DNA of 64,000 nt, from positions 3,472,001 to 3,536,000 of the forward strand of contig NZ_AP022564.1 of NCBI RefSeq assembly GCF_010727125.1. Direction: 5' to 3'. Made by a program: the position numbers and the translations under genes. Of the stretch, positions 43,475 to 51,795 are shown one piece after another. Numbering within the stretch: the first letter of the stretch is position 1; every line of letters starts with the position of its first letter. Under the pieces are notes generated by a model. That model did not search any database. It saw nothing but the letters and a program-made list of their open reading frames with translations, and had not been told where the DNA came from. The stretch comes from Mycolicibacter terrae. Its GTDB lineage: Bacteria > Actinomycetota > Actinomycetes > Mycobacteriales > Mycobacteriaceae.

Positions 43475-45051
43475 CAGTACACCACCGGTTGCTGGAACTC
43501 GCCCCAGACCGACTTGAGCGCCGAGACCATCTCGCCCACCGTGCAGTAGGCATTGGCGCAGTCGATCAGGGAATGCATCAGGTTGTCCTCGCCCTGCGCG
43601 GCGCGCGACAGCGCGGCCAGCTTGGCGGCGACGTCGCCGGCGTTGCGCTCGGCCTTGACCCGAGCCAGCCGCTTGAGCTGAACGTCGCGGCCCTCGGCAT
43701 CGAGTTCGTAGGTGACGATCTCCGGTGGCGGCTCGTCGGACGTGAACTTGTTGACGCCGACGACCGGTCGTTCCCCGGACTCGATCTCGTGATGGATCTT
43801 GAACGCCTCGTCGGCGATCAGGCCCTGCAGGTAACCGTCCTCGATGGCGCGGACCATGCCGCCGTGGCGCTCCAGGTCGTCCATGATCTCGATGATGCGT
43901 TCCTCGGTGGCGTCGGTGAGCGCCTCGACGAAGTAGGAACCGCCGAGCGGATCGGCGACGCGGGTCACCCCGGTCTCATAGGCCAGGATCTGCTGGGTGC
44001 GCAGCGCCAGCGTCGCGGACTCCTCGCTGGGCAGCGCGAACGGCTCGTCCCAGGCGGCGGTGAACATCGACTGGACCCCGCCCAGCACCGCCGCCATCGA
44101 CTCGTACGCCACCCGCACCAGGTTGTTCTGGGCCTGCGGGGCGAACAACGATGCCCCGCCGGCCACGCAGCCGAACCGGAACATCGACGCCTTGTCGGCC
44201 TCGGCGCCGTAGCGCTCGCGGACGATCGTGGCCCAGCGGCGCCGCCCGGCACGGTACTTGGCGACCTCCTCGAAGAAGTCGCCGTGGGTGTAGAAGAAGA
44301 ACGAGACCTGCGGGGCGAACTGGTCGATGGTCATCCGCCCGCGCTCCACCACGGTGTCGCAGTAGGTGACACCGTCGGCGAGGGTGAACGCCATCTCCTG
44401 TACGGCGTTGGCGCCGGCGTCGCGGAAGTGCGCGCCGGCCACCGATATCGCGTTGAACCGTGGTACCTCGGCGGCGCAGAACTCGATGGTGTCGGCGATC
44501 AGCCGCAGCGACGGTTCGGGCGGCCAGATCCAGGTGCCGCGGGAGGCGTACTCCTTGAGGATGTCGTTCTGAATGGTGCCGGTGAGCTTGGCCCGCGGCA
44601 CCCCGGAACGCTCGGCGGCCGCCACATAGAACGCCAACAGGATGGCGGCGGTGCCGTTGATGGTGAAGCTGGTGCTGATCTTGTCCAGCGGGATGGAGTC
44701 GAACAGGATCTCGGCGTCGGCGAGGGTGTCCACCGCCACCCCGACGCGGCCGACCTCCTCACCGACCTCGGGATCGTCGGAGTCGTAGCCGCACTGGGTG
44801 GGCAGGTCCAGCGCGACCGACAGTCCGGTGCCGCCCTGCTCCAGCAGGTACCGGTAGCGCCGGTTGGACTCCTCGGCGGTGCCGAATCCGGAGTATTGCC
44901 GGAAGGTCCAGAGCCGTCCGCGGTAACCAGAGGCGAAGTTGCCCCGGGTGAACGGGTAGGTCCCCGGCGGGGCGGGTTCGCCGCGTCGGTCTTCCGGCCC
45001 GTACACCGGTTTCAGCGGTATTCCCGAAGAGGTCTGCACTGGGTCATTCAT
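43474..45051 (-). CDS. coenzyme-B12-dependent acyl-CoA mutase, large chain
   Basis: 525 residues from the ATG at 45051 (a TTG at 45072 is possible). Methylmalonyl-CoA-mutase fold: TYPFTRGNFASGYRGRLWTFRQYSGFGTAEESN, GLSVALDLPTQCGYDSDDPEV, TGTIQNDILKEYASRGTWIWPPEPS. Specificity positions: Tyr53 (in RQYSGF) and Arg171 match methylmalonyl-CoA mutase rather than isobutyryl-CoA (Phe/Gln) or 2-hydroxyisobutyryl-CoA (Ile) mutases, but the usual Tyr-His is Ala207-His208 (VAGAHF). So a dicarboxylic acyl-CoA substrate, perhaps bulkier than methylmalonyl-CoA. First gene of an operon with B12 subunit, LLM and CoA-transferase. Confidence 0.93.
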   Translation of the reverse strand: MNDPVQTSSGIPLKPVYGPEDRRGEPAPPGTYPFTRGNFASGYRGRLWTFRQYSGFGTAEESNRRYRYLLEQGGTGLSVALDLPTQCGYDSDDPEVGEEVGRVGVAVDTLADAEILFDSIPLDKISTSFTINGTAAILLAFYVAAAERSGVPRAKLTGTIQNDILKEYASRGTWIWPPEPSLRLIADTIEFCAAEVPRFNAISVAGAHFRDAGANAVQEMAFTLADGVTYCDTVVERGRMTIDQFAPQVSFFFYTHGDFFEEVAKYRAGRRRWATIVRERYGAEADKASMFRFGCVAGGASLFAPQAQNNLVRVAYESMAAVLGGVQSMFTAAWDEPFALPSEESATLALRTQQILAYETGVTRVADPLGGSYFVEALTDATEERIIEIMDDLERHGGMVRAIEDGYLQGLIADEAFKIHHEIESGERPVVGVNKFTSDEPPPEIVTYELDAEGRDVQLKRLARVKAERNAGDVAAKLAALSRAAQGEDNLMHSLIDCANAYCTVGEMVSALKSVWGEFQQPVVY

Positions 45052-45077
45052 CGATGGATACGGTACTTCCAAAAAAT

Positions 45078-45092
45078 GAGAATGCCAATACC
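45078..45092. promoter_or_regulatory. island operator motif, copy 5 (left half perfect)
   Basis: GAGAAT-GCC-AATACC, 26 bases upstream of the mutase ATG at 45051. Only the left half matches the consensus. Confidence 0.35.
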
Positions 45093-45121
45093 ACTTAGGT
45101 CACATGCCCTCGTCGCAGCGG

Positions 45122-45976
45122 CTATCCGGCCAGGTTGAAGTTGCCGCTGGCGCCGTAGACCGACAGTGAGACCAGCAACGTCACCGAGACGACGACGACC
45201 AGCGACGTGCGCACCGCATTGCCCACCGCGACCCCGACCCCGGCGGGGCCGCCCGCCGCGAAATAGCCGAAATAGGTGTGGATCAACAGGATGGTGACCG
45301 CCATCAAAAAGGCTTGCAGGAACGACCACAGCAGATCGATGGGGTTCAGGAAGGTCCGGAAATAATGGTCGTACAGGCCGGCCGACTGCCCGAACAGAAA
45401 GACCGTGGTGAACCGGCTGGCTATGAACGACAGGATCACCGCGATGGAGTACAGCGGGGTGATGGCGACCAGCCCGGCGACGATTCGGGTGCTGACCAGA
45501 TAGGCGATCGGCCGGATCGCCATCGACTCCAGCGCGTCGATCTCCTCGTTGATGCGCATCGCGCCCAACTGCGCCGTCACCCCGGCGCCGAAGGTGGCCG
45601 CCAAGCCGATACCGGCGACCACCGGGGCCGAGATGCGGACGTTGATGAACGCCGCGAGGAACCCGGTCAGCGCCTCGATGCCGATGTTGCCCAGGGAGCT
45701 GTAGCCCTGTACCGCCAGGGTTCCGCCGGCCGCCAGGGTCAGAAACCCGACGATCACCACGGTGCCGCCGATCATCGCCAGGGTCCCGGTGCCCATGCTG
45801 ATCTCGGCGATCAGCCGGATGACCTCCCGGCGGTAATGGGTGAACGCAAACGGCGCGGTGGCGATCGCCCTGCCGTAGAACAGCGTGTGGTCACCGAGCC
45901 GGCCCAGCGCGGCGATGGGCCGCCGGACCTGCCGGGTCACGCCCGGATAGACCGCCTGCAGAGCCCGCAGTGCCAC
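45122..45976 (-). CDS. Mce-associated ABC permease YrbEB (YrbE4B-like)
   Basis: 284 residues with five or six membrane segments (about 63-85, 98-120, 150-170, 177-200, 207-230, 250-275). The EExDALESMAI segment (NEEIDALESMAIRPIAYLV) is the conserved permease loop of YrbE proteins that faces the ATPase MceG/Mkl. It pairs with YrbEA encoded 3 bases upstream. YrbE4 homologues form the membrane core of the cholesterol importer Mce4, but no Mce substrate-binding genes lie next to this pair. Followed by the mutase operon. Confidence 0.92.
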   Translation of the reverse strand: MALRALQAVYPGVTRQVRRPIAALGRLGDHTLFYGRAIATAPFAFTHYRREVIRLIAEISMGTGTLAMIGGTVVIVGFLTLAAGGTLAVQGYSSLGNIGIEALTGFLAAFINVRISAPVVAGIGLAATFGAGVTAQLGAMRINEEIDALESMAIRPIAYLVSTRIVAGLVAITPLYSIAVILSFIASRFTTVFLFGQSAGLYDHYFRTFLNPIDLLWSFLQAFLMAVTILLIHTYFGYFAAGGPAGVGVAVGNAVRTSLVVVVSVTLLVSLSVYGASGNFNLAG

Positions 45977-45979
45977 GGC

Positions 45980-46786
45980 TCAGCGCGCCGTCATCTTGAT
46001 GCCGATCGCGGTGACGACCACGTTGACGACGAACAACGACATGAACGCATACACCACGGTCTCGTTCACCGCGTTGCCGACGGCCTTGGCGCCGCCGCCG
46101 GAGATGGTCAGGCCGCGGTAGCAGGCGACCATGCCGGCGATCAGACCGAACAGCGCCGCCTTGATGCAGGAGATGATCAGCTCGGGCACCCCGGTCAACA
46201 GCGTGATGCCCGCCGCGAACGCGCCGGGGTTGACGTCCTGGACGAAGACCGAGAACACGTAGCCGCCGAGAATCCCGATGATCACGACCAGGCTGTTGAG
46301 CAGCAACGCCACCAGCCCGGCCGCCAGCATGCGCGGCGTCACCAGCCGCTGCACCGGGTTGATGCCCAACACCTCCATGGCGTCGATCTCTTCGCGGATG
46401 GTGCGGGAACCCAGGTCGGCGCACATCGCGGTGGCACCGGCGCCGGCGACGATCAACACCGTCACCATCGGCCCGACCTGGGTGACGGCGCCGAACGCCG
46501 CACCGGCACCGGACAGGTCCGCGGCACCGAGCTCGCGCAGCAGGATGTTCAGAATGAAGCTGACCAGGACCGTGAACGGAATCGCCACCAGCAGCGTGGG
46601 CGCCAGCGAGACGCGGGCGACGAACCAGGACTGTTCGAGGAACTCACGGGCCTGAAAGGGTCGGCGGAACAGGAATCTCACCGCGTCCACCGACATCGCG
46701 AAGAGCCCGCCGACCGCCTGCATCGGTTCCGACAACCGCCCGATCGCCGACTGCGGGGACCACGGAAGCAGGTCCTTCATCCCCAT
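45980..46786 (-). CDS. Mce-associated ABC permease YrbEA (YrbE4A-like)
   Basis: 268 residues; ATG at 46786 with a second ATG two codons in. Strong resemblance to M. tuberculosis YrbE4A: VGGLFAMSVDAVRFLFRRPFQAREFLEQSWFVARVS, TVLVSFILNILLRELGAADLSGAG, and the loop RTIREEIDAMEVLGINPVQRLV. Six membrane segments. First gene of the yrbEAB unit; a half-site of the island operator lies ~95 bases upstream. Expected to form the inner-membrane channel for lipid or sterol import with an MceG ATPase encoded elsewhere. Confidence 0.93.
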   Translation of the reverse strand: MGMKDLLPWSPQSAIGRLSEPMQAVGGLFAMSVDAVRFLFRRPFQAREFLEQSWFVARVSLAPTLLVAIPFTVLVSFILNILLRELGAADLSGAGAAFGAVTQVGPMVTVLIVAGAGATAMCADLGSRTIREEIDAMEVLGINPVQRLVTPRMLAAGLVALLLNSLVVIIGILGGYVFSVFVQDVNPGAFAAGITLLTGVPELIISCIKAALFGLIAGMVACYRGLTISGGGAKAVGNAVNETVVYAFMSLFVVNVVVTAIGIKMTAR

Positions 46787-46874
46787 AGCGGCAGGCTCCT
46801 CAGAACACTCGCGATACGACCCGAGTGGATAGTAGCCGATTCGTGGTTAGTGCGATAGCACGTTCTGTTTTTGA

Positions 46875-46889
46875 TGCACACCCATTCTC
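46875..46889. promoter_or_regulatory. possible island operator, half-site only
   Basis: ATTCTC (46884-46889) is perfect; the partner half TGCACA is not. The strong half also reads TGAGAAT on the minus strand. In the 123-base gap between echA (46910) and yrbEA (46786). Confidence 0.25.
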
Positions 46890-46909
46890 ATTTAGAGCAA
46901 ATGTCTCAT

Positions 46910-47728
46910 CTATAGTCGTCCCTCGACCCGCAACGCGGGGTGCACCCACCCCGGTGACCTGCGCTCTTTGAAGGCCCGGAAGCCTTCGACGGCCTCCGGC
47001 GCACCCAGGCTGGTGCTCATCCCGATCCGGTCGAACAGCCCGAGGTAGGCGTCCAGACTCGACTTGACCACCGCACGCGCGGCCGGCGCCGTCCGGCAGC
47101 ACTGGGCCAGGACGTCGCGGGCGGCCGCGGGTAGTTCGTCGTGCGGGACCACACGTGCCACCATCCCCCATTCGAGTGCTTCCTGCGCCCCGAATGTGCG
47201 GCCGGTGAACATCAGGTCCCGGGTGCGGACCGGTCCGATCACCCGCGCCAGCACCTGGCTGTAGTAGGTGTCGGCGATGCCGCGGAACAGCTCGGGCACC
47301 CGAAACGTCGCCCGGTCGCTGACCACGGCGACGTCGCTGCACAAGGCGATCTGCAGCCCGCCGCCCTGACACAGTCCGTTGACCGCCGAGACGATCGGCT
47401 TGACCGAGCTGCGCAACGCGTCGAACGGGGTGACGTCCATGCCGAGGGCGGACCCGAAGGTGATCCAGTTGTCCGCCCCGCCGCCGCCCATGTCGCCGCC
47501 CGGGGCGAACACGTCGCCGGTACCGGTGATCAACAACCCGGCCAGGTCCGGGTCCGCGTTGACCAGGCCCACCGCGTAGCGAATGCCGAAGTACATCGCG
47601 GGGGTCATCGCGTTGCGGGCTTCGGGCCGGTTCAGGGTGCACACCGCCAGCGGCCCCTCCCGCCGAAACTCGAGGTAGGGGGTTCCGAGCCAGTCGCCCT
47701 CGGGCGGCCGCGGTGATTGAGCACCCAT
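46910..47728 (-). CDS. enoyl-CoA hydratase/isomerase family protein
   Basis: 272 residues. CTLNRPEARNAMTPAMYFGIRY, oxyanion region VFAPGGDMGGG (~70-80) and GLCQGGGLQIALCSDVAVVSDRATFRVPELFRGIADTYYSQVLARVIG. The first Glu position is Gln (GGLQIALCSD) and the second is a Phe-Arg-Gly-Ile-Ala run, so hydratase activity is doubtful; isomerase or another crotonase reaction may apply. Separated by 23 bases from the APH-like kinase gene upstream on the same strand. Confidence 0.85.
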   Translation of the reverse strand: MGAQSPRPPEGDWLGTPYLEFRREGPLAVCTLNRPEARNAMTPAMYFGIRYAVGLVNADPDLAGLLITGTGDVFAPGGDMGGGGADNWITFGSALGMDVTPFDALRSSVKPIVSAVNGLCQGGGLQIALCSDVAVVSDRATFRVPELFRGIADTYYSQVLARVIGPVRTRDLMFTGRTFGAQEALEWGMVARVVPHDELPAAARDVLAQCCRTAPAARAVVKSSLDAYLGLFDRIGMSTSLGAPEAVEGFRAFKERRSPGWVHPALRVEGRL

Positions 47729-47751
47729 CAGAGCAGACCTCTCTTTCGTGA

Positions 47752-48837
47752 TCAGCCGGTCAGCTGTGCCACCAGCTCCAGCGTGCCCAGGTCCCTGATC
47801 GCCTGACAGGCGCGCCGCAGCATGATGACGAACATGTCGTCACCACGGTCGGTGCCCGTCGCGAAGACCAGCCCGAGCGCGCAGATCAGCGGAGCCTGCA
47901 GCACACCGAACCGGTAGTCCTGCCAACAGGTTTCCCAGTCGTAAGCACTCACCCCGTAGCCCAGCAGCGCGGCGTGATACGCCGCGACCAGATCTGCTTC
48001 GATCGCCGAGCGCAGTTCGGGCGCCAAGCTGGTGGCGGTGAAGTAGGCCAGGTCCCGGGCCGGCAGGCCGACGCCCAGGGTCTGCCAGTCGACCACCCAG
48101 ACCTGTTCCCCATCCGGACTGAACAGCATGTTGTCCAGCCGATAATCTCCGTGGATCAGCGCGAACCGGCCCAGTGGTGCTGACACCCAGGGCGTGATCA
48201 GACCCAGTGCGGCCGTCAACGTCTCACAGTCGGCCACACCGAGTTGCGCACCGAGCCTCTCGACGGTGGTGGCGGCGCACATCCGGGCGATGTCGCCCAT
48301 GCCTTTGGCGCCGGCCTCGTCCAACTGGGTCATCGCCAGGCCGGGGAAGGTCAGCCACTGCTCGTCGCACCAGGTGGGCGCGTGCAGCCCGGCCAGCGCG
48401 GTCACCGCCAACCGGGCCTGCCGCTCGTCGCAACCCGCGATCTGATCGCCCTGTACCGCGGGTGCCCGGTCGGCGAGCAGCAACGCGTACTCGGTTGCGT
48501 CCGCGTTGATTTCGCAGTGGAAGCACTCCGGTATCGGTATCCGCACGCGATCGGCGACGTCTTGGTAGAAGGCGCACTCACTGCGGTAGCCCAGCACGAC
48601 CCGGTCGCGGACCGCATCGTCGCCGGCCGGGAGTTTGATCACGAAGCTGCCCGGCAGGCCGTCCGGATCGCCGGCGTAGGTCGCCGACACCCGGTAGGTG
48701 GCTCCGGTCTGGCCGGTGCCGACCGGCACGACGTCGACCGAGGCCACCTCGACCGGTTCGCCCCGGGCGCTCAATACACCGGAGAGCCACCGGCTGGTCA
48801 CCTGCTGCGGGTGCCGCGGTATCGGGTTTGAGGTCAT
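47752..48837 (-). CDS. phosphotransferase (APH/choline-kinase fold, FadE36/LvaA-like)
   Basis: 361 residues. Kinase-like fold with the Brenner motif HGDYRLDN at 229-236 and the metal-binding VDWQ at 249-252; N-lobe nucleotide region GTGQTGATYRV near 40-50 and FVIKLPAGDD for the lysine. Related APH-type proteins phosphorylate 4-hydroxyacyl-CoA in bacterial Lva pathways and in the kinase domain of human ACAD10/11. The neighbour is an echA, not an acyl-CoA dehydrogenase, so this one may use another substrate. Confidence 0.85.
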   Translation of the reverse strand: MTSNPIPRHPQQVTSRWLSGVLSARGEPVEVASVDVVPVGTGQTGATYRVSATYAGDPDGLPGSFVIKLPAGDDAVRDRVVLGYRSECAFYQDVADRVRIPIPECFHCEINADATEYALLLADRAPAVQGDQIAGCDERQARLAVTALAGLHAPTWCDEQWLTFPGLAMTQLDEAGAKGMGDIARMCAATTVERLGAQLGVADCETLTAALGLITPWVSAPLGRFALIHGDYRLDNMLFSPDGEQVWVVDWQTLGVGLPARDLAYFTATSLAPELRSAIEADLVAAYHAALLGYGVSAYDWETCWQDYRFGVLQAPLICALGLVFATGTDRGDDMFVIMLRRACQAIRDLGTLELVAQLTG

Positions 48838-48954
48838 CGCGCCTCCGGCGCAACAGAACTCATAGCCAGGGACCGTCCGGGGCAGCCACTTCCAGCCATG
48901 CCGGGTGACGCTACAGTAAGAATTTCAGTATGGTCAACGAATGAGGATCGGCAG
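48838..48954. promoter_or_regulatory. divergent promoter region (APH kinase / carboxyltransferase)
   Basis: 117 bases between two divergent starts. A GTAAGAATTTC-AGTATG stretch (48916-48932) could be a -10 region for the carboxyltransferase; no perfect inverted repeat and no match to the island operator. Confidence 0.3.
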
Positions 48955-50451
48955 ATGACGAACGCCCAGGACTGGCAGGAGACGCTGGACGATCTCGACC
49001 GGCGGCGCCGGCACACCCAGGCGATGGGCGGCGCCGAGCGGGTGGCCAAGCATCGCGGGAAGGGCAAGCTCGACGCGCGCGCCCGCATCGAGCACCTGAT
49101 CGACCGCGGAACGTTCCGCGAGTTGGGCACCATGGTCGGCGGGGAGATCGCCGCGGACGGCATCGTGGTCGGCTCGGCGGAGATCAACGGCTCGCCGGTG
49201 ATGGTGGGTGCGGAGGATTTCACCACGCTGGCGGGCAGCATCGGTCCCGGCGGCAACGCCAAGCGCTACCGTATCGCCGAGCTGGCGCTGCGCGACAAGA
49301 TCCCGTTGGTGATGCTGCTCGAAGGCGCCGGATTCCGCCCCACCGGTGAGCATTACGGGCGCACCCCGACCGACCTGCTGGCCCAGGCGCAATGCTCGGG
49401 CAAGGTGCCGACCGTGGCCGCGGTGCTGGGCCCATCGGCCGGGCACGGCGCCCTGGTGGGCCCGGTCTGTGACTTCCGGATCATGAGCCCGCACGGCGCG
49501 ATCTTCACCGCCGGGCCTCCGGTGGTCAAAGAGTCCACCGGCGAGGAGATCTCGAAGGAGGACCTGGGCGGTCCCGAGGTCGCCCTGAGAAGCGGGGTGA
49601 TCCACAACGTCGCCGCCGACGACGCGGCGGTGCTCGACGACATCCGCCGGTATCTGTCCTACTTCCCGCCCAGCGCCTGGTCCTACCCGCCGGCGCTGCC
49701 CGCCGACCCGGCCGCGGAGTCCCGCCCGACGCCGGAGCTGCTCGACATCGTCTCGCGCGACAACCGTCGCATCTACGACATGCGCTCGGTACTCGACGTC
49801 ATCTTCGACCGGCCCGACTGGTTCGAGGTGCAGCCGCGGTTCGGGCCCGCGATCATCTGCGCGCTGGCCCATCTGGGCGGCCACCCGGTGGCGGTGGTGG
49901 CCAACCAGCCGCAGGTGCTGGCCGGCTCGATCGACGCCGATGCCGCGGACAAGGCCGCCCACTTCATCATGGTGGCCGACTCGTTCCATCTGCCGATCGT
50001 GTTCCTGGCCGACAATCCGGGCATGCTGCCGGGCAGCCGTTCCGAGCGCAGCGGTGTACTGCGGGCCGGGGCGCGGATGTTCGCCGCCCAGACCGCGGCC
50101 ACCACCCTGAAGCTGCATCTGACCCTGCGCAAGGCCTACGGCTTCGGTTCCATGGTGATGTCGTTGCTCGGGTTCGACTCCCAGGTCGCGACGTTCGCCT
50201 ATCCGGGGGCGACGATGGGGGCGATGAGTGCGGCGGCACTCAGTGCCGCCTCGCACGCCGGTGAGGATCTGGCGGCCAAGCTGCGCGACACCGAGTTGCA
50301 GGCGTCCTATCACTCCGCCAAGCAGCTCGGCTTCGATGAACTCATCGACCCGCGCGAAACCCGCGACGCGCTGCTGAGCGCCCTGCGACGGGGGCTGGGC
50401 AGCCGGCAGGCGGTCGCCGAGCCGGTGACCCGAACCGTCATCATGCCCTGA
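48955..50451 (+). CDS. acyl-CoA carboxylase beta subunit (carboxyltransferase)
   Basis: 498 residues from the ATG at 48955 with GAGG upstream. Both crotonase-type halves of a biotin-dependent carboxyltransferase are visible: N-terminal GKLDARARIEHLIDRGTFRELG and GPSAGHGALVGPVCDF (~155-170), C-terminal FLADNPGMLPGSRSERSGVLRAGARM and YGFGSMVMSLLGFD/ATFAYPGATMGAM. The catalytic oxyanion glycines are in place. No biotin carboxylase/BCCP alpha chain lies in the window, so it must use one elsewhere, or may act as a decarboxylase-type homologue. Confidence 0.88.
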   Translation: MTNAQDWQETLDDLDRRRRHTQAMGGAERVAKHRGKGKLDARARIEHLIDRGTFRELGTMVGGEIAADGIVVGSAEINGSPVMVGAEDFTTLAGSIGPGGNAKRYRIAELALRDKIPLVMLLEGAGFRPTGEHYGRTPTDLLAQAQCSGKVPTVAAVLGPSAGHGALVGPVCDFRIMSPHGAIFTAGPPVVKESTGEEISKEDLGGPEVALRSGVIHNVAADDAAVLDDIRRYLSYFPPSAWSYPPALPADPAAESRPTPELLDIVSRDNRRIYDMRSVLDVIFDRPDWFEVQPRFGPAIICALAHLGGHPVAVVANQPQVLAGSIDADAADKAAHFIMVADSFHLPIVFLADNPGMLPGSRSERSGVLRAGARMFAAQTAATTLKLHLTLRKAYGFGSMVMSLLGFDSQVATFAYPGATMGAMSAAALSAASHAGEDLAAKLRDTELQASYHSAKQLGFDELIDPRETRDALLSALRRGLGSRQAVAEPVTRTVIMP

Positions 50452-50840
50452 TGGGCGCCCTGCGCGATGCGCTTCTCGGCGGCTGGGAGCTGTTGTCGAT
50501 GGAATCCCGCGACATCGCTACGGGGGCGGTGTCGCACCCCATGGGATCGGCGCCGCGCGGCCTGATCCTCTACACCGCCGACGGCTACATGTCCGCGCAA
50601 CTCGTTTCGGGCGACGATGCGGCGCTGCGCCAGTACATCGCCTACGGTGGCCGCTTCCGCGTCGACGAGGACACCGCAACGGTGCACCATCTGGTGAGTG
50701 TGTCGATGCTGCCGGAACTGCTGGCGAGCCCGCAGCTGCGCCATGCCGAGGTGGACGGCGCCCAACTGACTTTGTCGGCCACTACCACGAATGACGGTGT
50801 GACGAGCCACAACGCCCTGGTCTGGGTCAGACGTCGATGA
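50451..50840 (+). CDS. lipocalin-like domain protein
   Basis: 129 residues, its ATG overlapping the last base of the carboxyltransferase gene. LLGGWELLSMESRDIATG and PRGLILYTADGYMSAQL mark the lipocalin-like (PF13924-type) fold, a small beta-barrel that binds hydrophobic ligands; HHLVSVSMLPEL and the terminal WVRR follow. Function unknown; coupling suggests it serves the carboxyltransferase. The 3' end overlaps the convergent quinone oxidoreductase by 14 bases. Confidence 0.8.
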   Translation: MGALRDALLGGWELLSMESRDIATGAVSHPMGSAPRGLILYTADGYMSAQLVSGDDAALRQYIAYGGRFRVDEDTATVHHLVSVSMLPELLASPQLRHAEVDGAQLTLSATTTNDGVTSHNALVWVRRR

Positions 50841-51795
50841 TGACCTTGCCGACGGCCTTGCGGTCGGCGACGTAGCGCAGCGCCGCCGTGGTGTCGGCGA
50901 GGGGGAAGCGGGCGCCGATGTAGGGGCTGACCCTGCCCTGGGCGAACAGCCGCTGCAGTTCGGCGAGATCACGCTCGTTCTCGGCCGGATGATCGGTGGC
51001 GAACGTCCGGATCTCCATGCCCTGCACGGTGATGCCCTTGAGCATCACCAGGTTCAGCGGGATGGCCGGGATGGACCCGGCGGCATACCCCAGCGTGACG
51101 AAGCGCCCGCCGCGGGCCAGGCTGCGCAGCGCCGGTTCGGCGTAGCGCCCGCCGACCGGGTCGAGCACCGCGCGGGCGCCGTCCCGGGTGATCTCGCGGA
51201 TCCGCTGCTTGAGGTCCTCCCGGTCGTAGTCGACCACGGCTTGCGCGCCGCGCTGCGTGCACACGGCGAGCTTCTCCGGGCTGGACGCCGCGGCCAGCAC
51301 CCGCGCGCCCAGCGCCACTCCCAGATCGACCGCCGCCAGCCCGACCCCACCGGCCGCCCCGAGTACCACCACCCAATCCCCTTGCCCCACTTGGGCGATC
51401 GAGCGCAGCGCGTGATAAGCGGTGCGATAGGTGACCCCGAACCCCGCCGCGGCGGCGTAGTCGATACCGTCGGGTATCGCGGTCACCGCGGCGGCGGGCA
51501 ACAGCGCCTGCTCGGCGAATCCGCCCACGAACGAGGTGCCGACCACCCGGTCACCGGCCGCGAACGGCACCCCCTCACCGGCCGCGATCACATCGCCGGC
51601 CAGTTCGCTGCCGGGCGTGAACGGGGTCGGGATCTTGAGCTGGTATTTGCCGTCGATCATCAGCACGTCGGGGAAGTTGACCGCCGCGGCCCGCACCCGC
51701 ACCACCATCGTGCCGGGCCCGGGTGTGGGGTCGGGAAGCTCTTGGAGCACCAGGCTTTCCGGCGGTCCGTAGGTTTGGCATACGATCGCGCGCAT
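50827..51795 (-). CDS. NADPH:quinone oxidoreductase family protein (MDR superfamily)
   Basis: 322 residues. Zinc-free medium-chain reductase: VRVRAAAVNFPDVLMIDGKYQLKIPTPFTPGSELAG, VVVLGAAGGVGLAAVDLGVALGARVLAAASSPEKL (Rossmann, ~140-175) and the terminal FPLADTTAALRYVADRKAVGKVIIDV. It reduces an enone or quinone with NADPH. Last gene of the five-gene operon starting at 55557; its ATG shares a base with the TetR stop. Confidence 0.92.
   Translation of the reverse strand: MRAIVCQTYGPPESLVLQELPDPTPGPGTMVVRVRAAAVNFPDVLMIDGKYQLKIPTPFTPGSELAGDVIAAGEGVPFAAGDRVVGTSFVGGFAEQALLPAAAVTAIPDGIDYAAAAGFGVTYRTAYHALRSIAQVGQGDWVVVLGAAGGVGLAAVDLGVALGARVLAAASSPEKLAVCTQRGAQAVVDYDREDLKQRIREITRDGARAVLDPVGGRYAEPALRSLARGGRFVTLGYAAGSIPAIPLNLVMLKGITVQGMEIRTFATDHPAENERDLAELQRLFAQGRVSPYIGARFPLADTTAALRYVADRKAVGKVIIDV

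Noticed and set aside
48916..48932. AAGAATTTCAGTATGG as another island operator
   Set aside because: Does not match either half well; only a possible -10 region.
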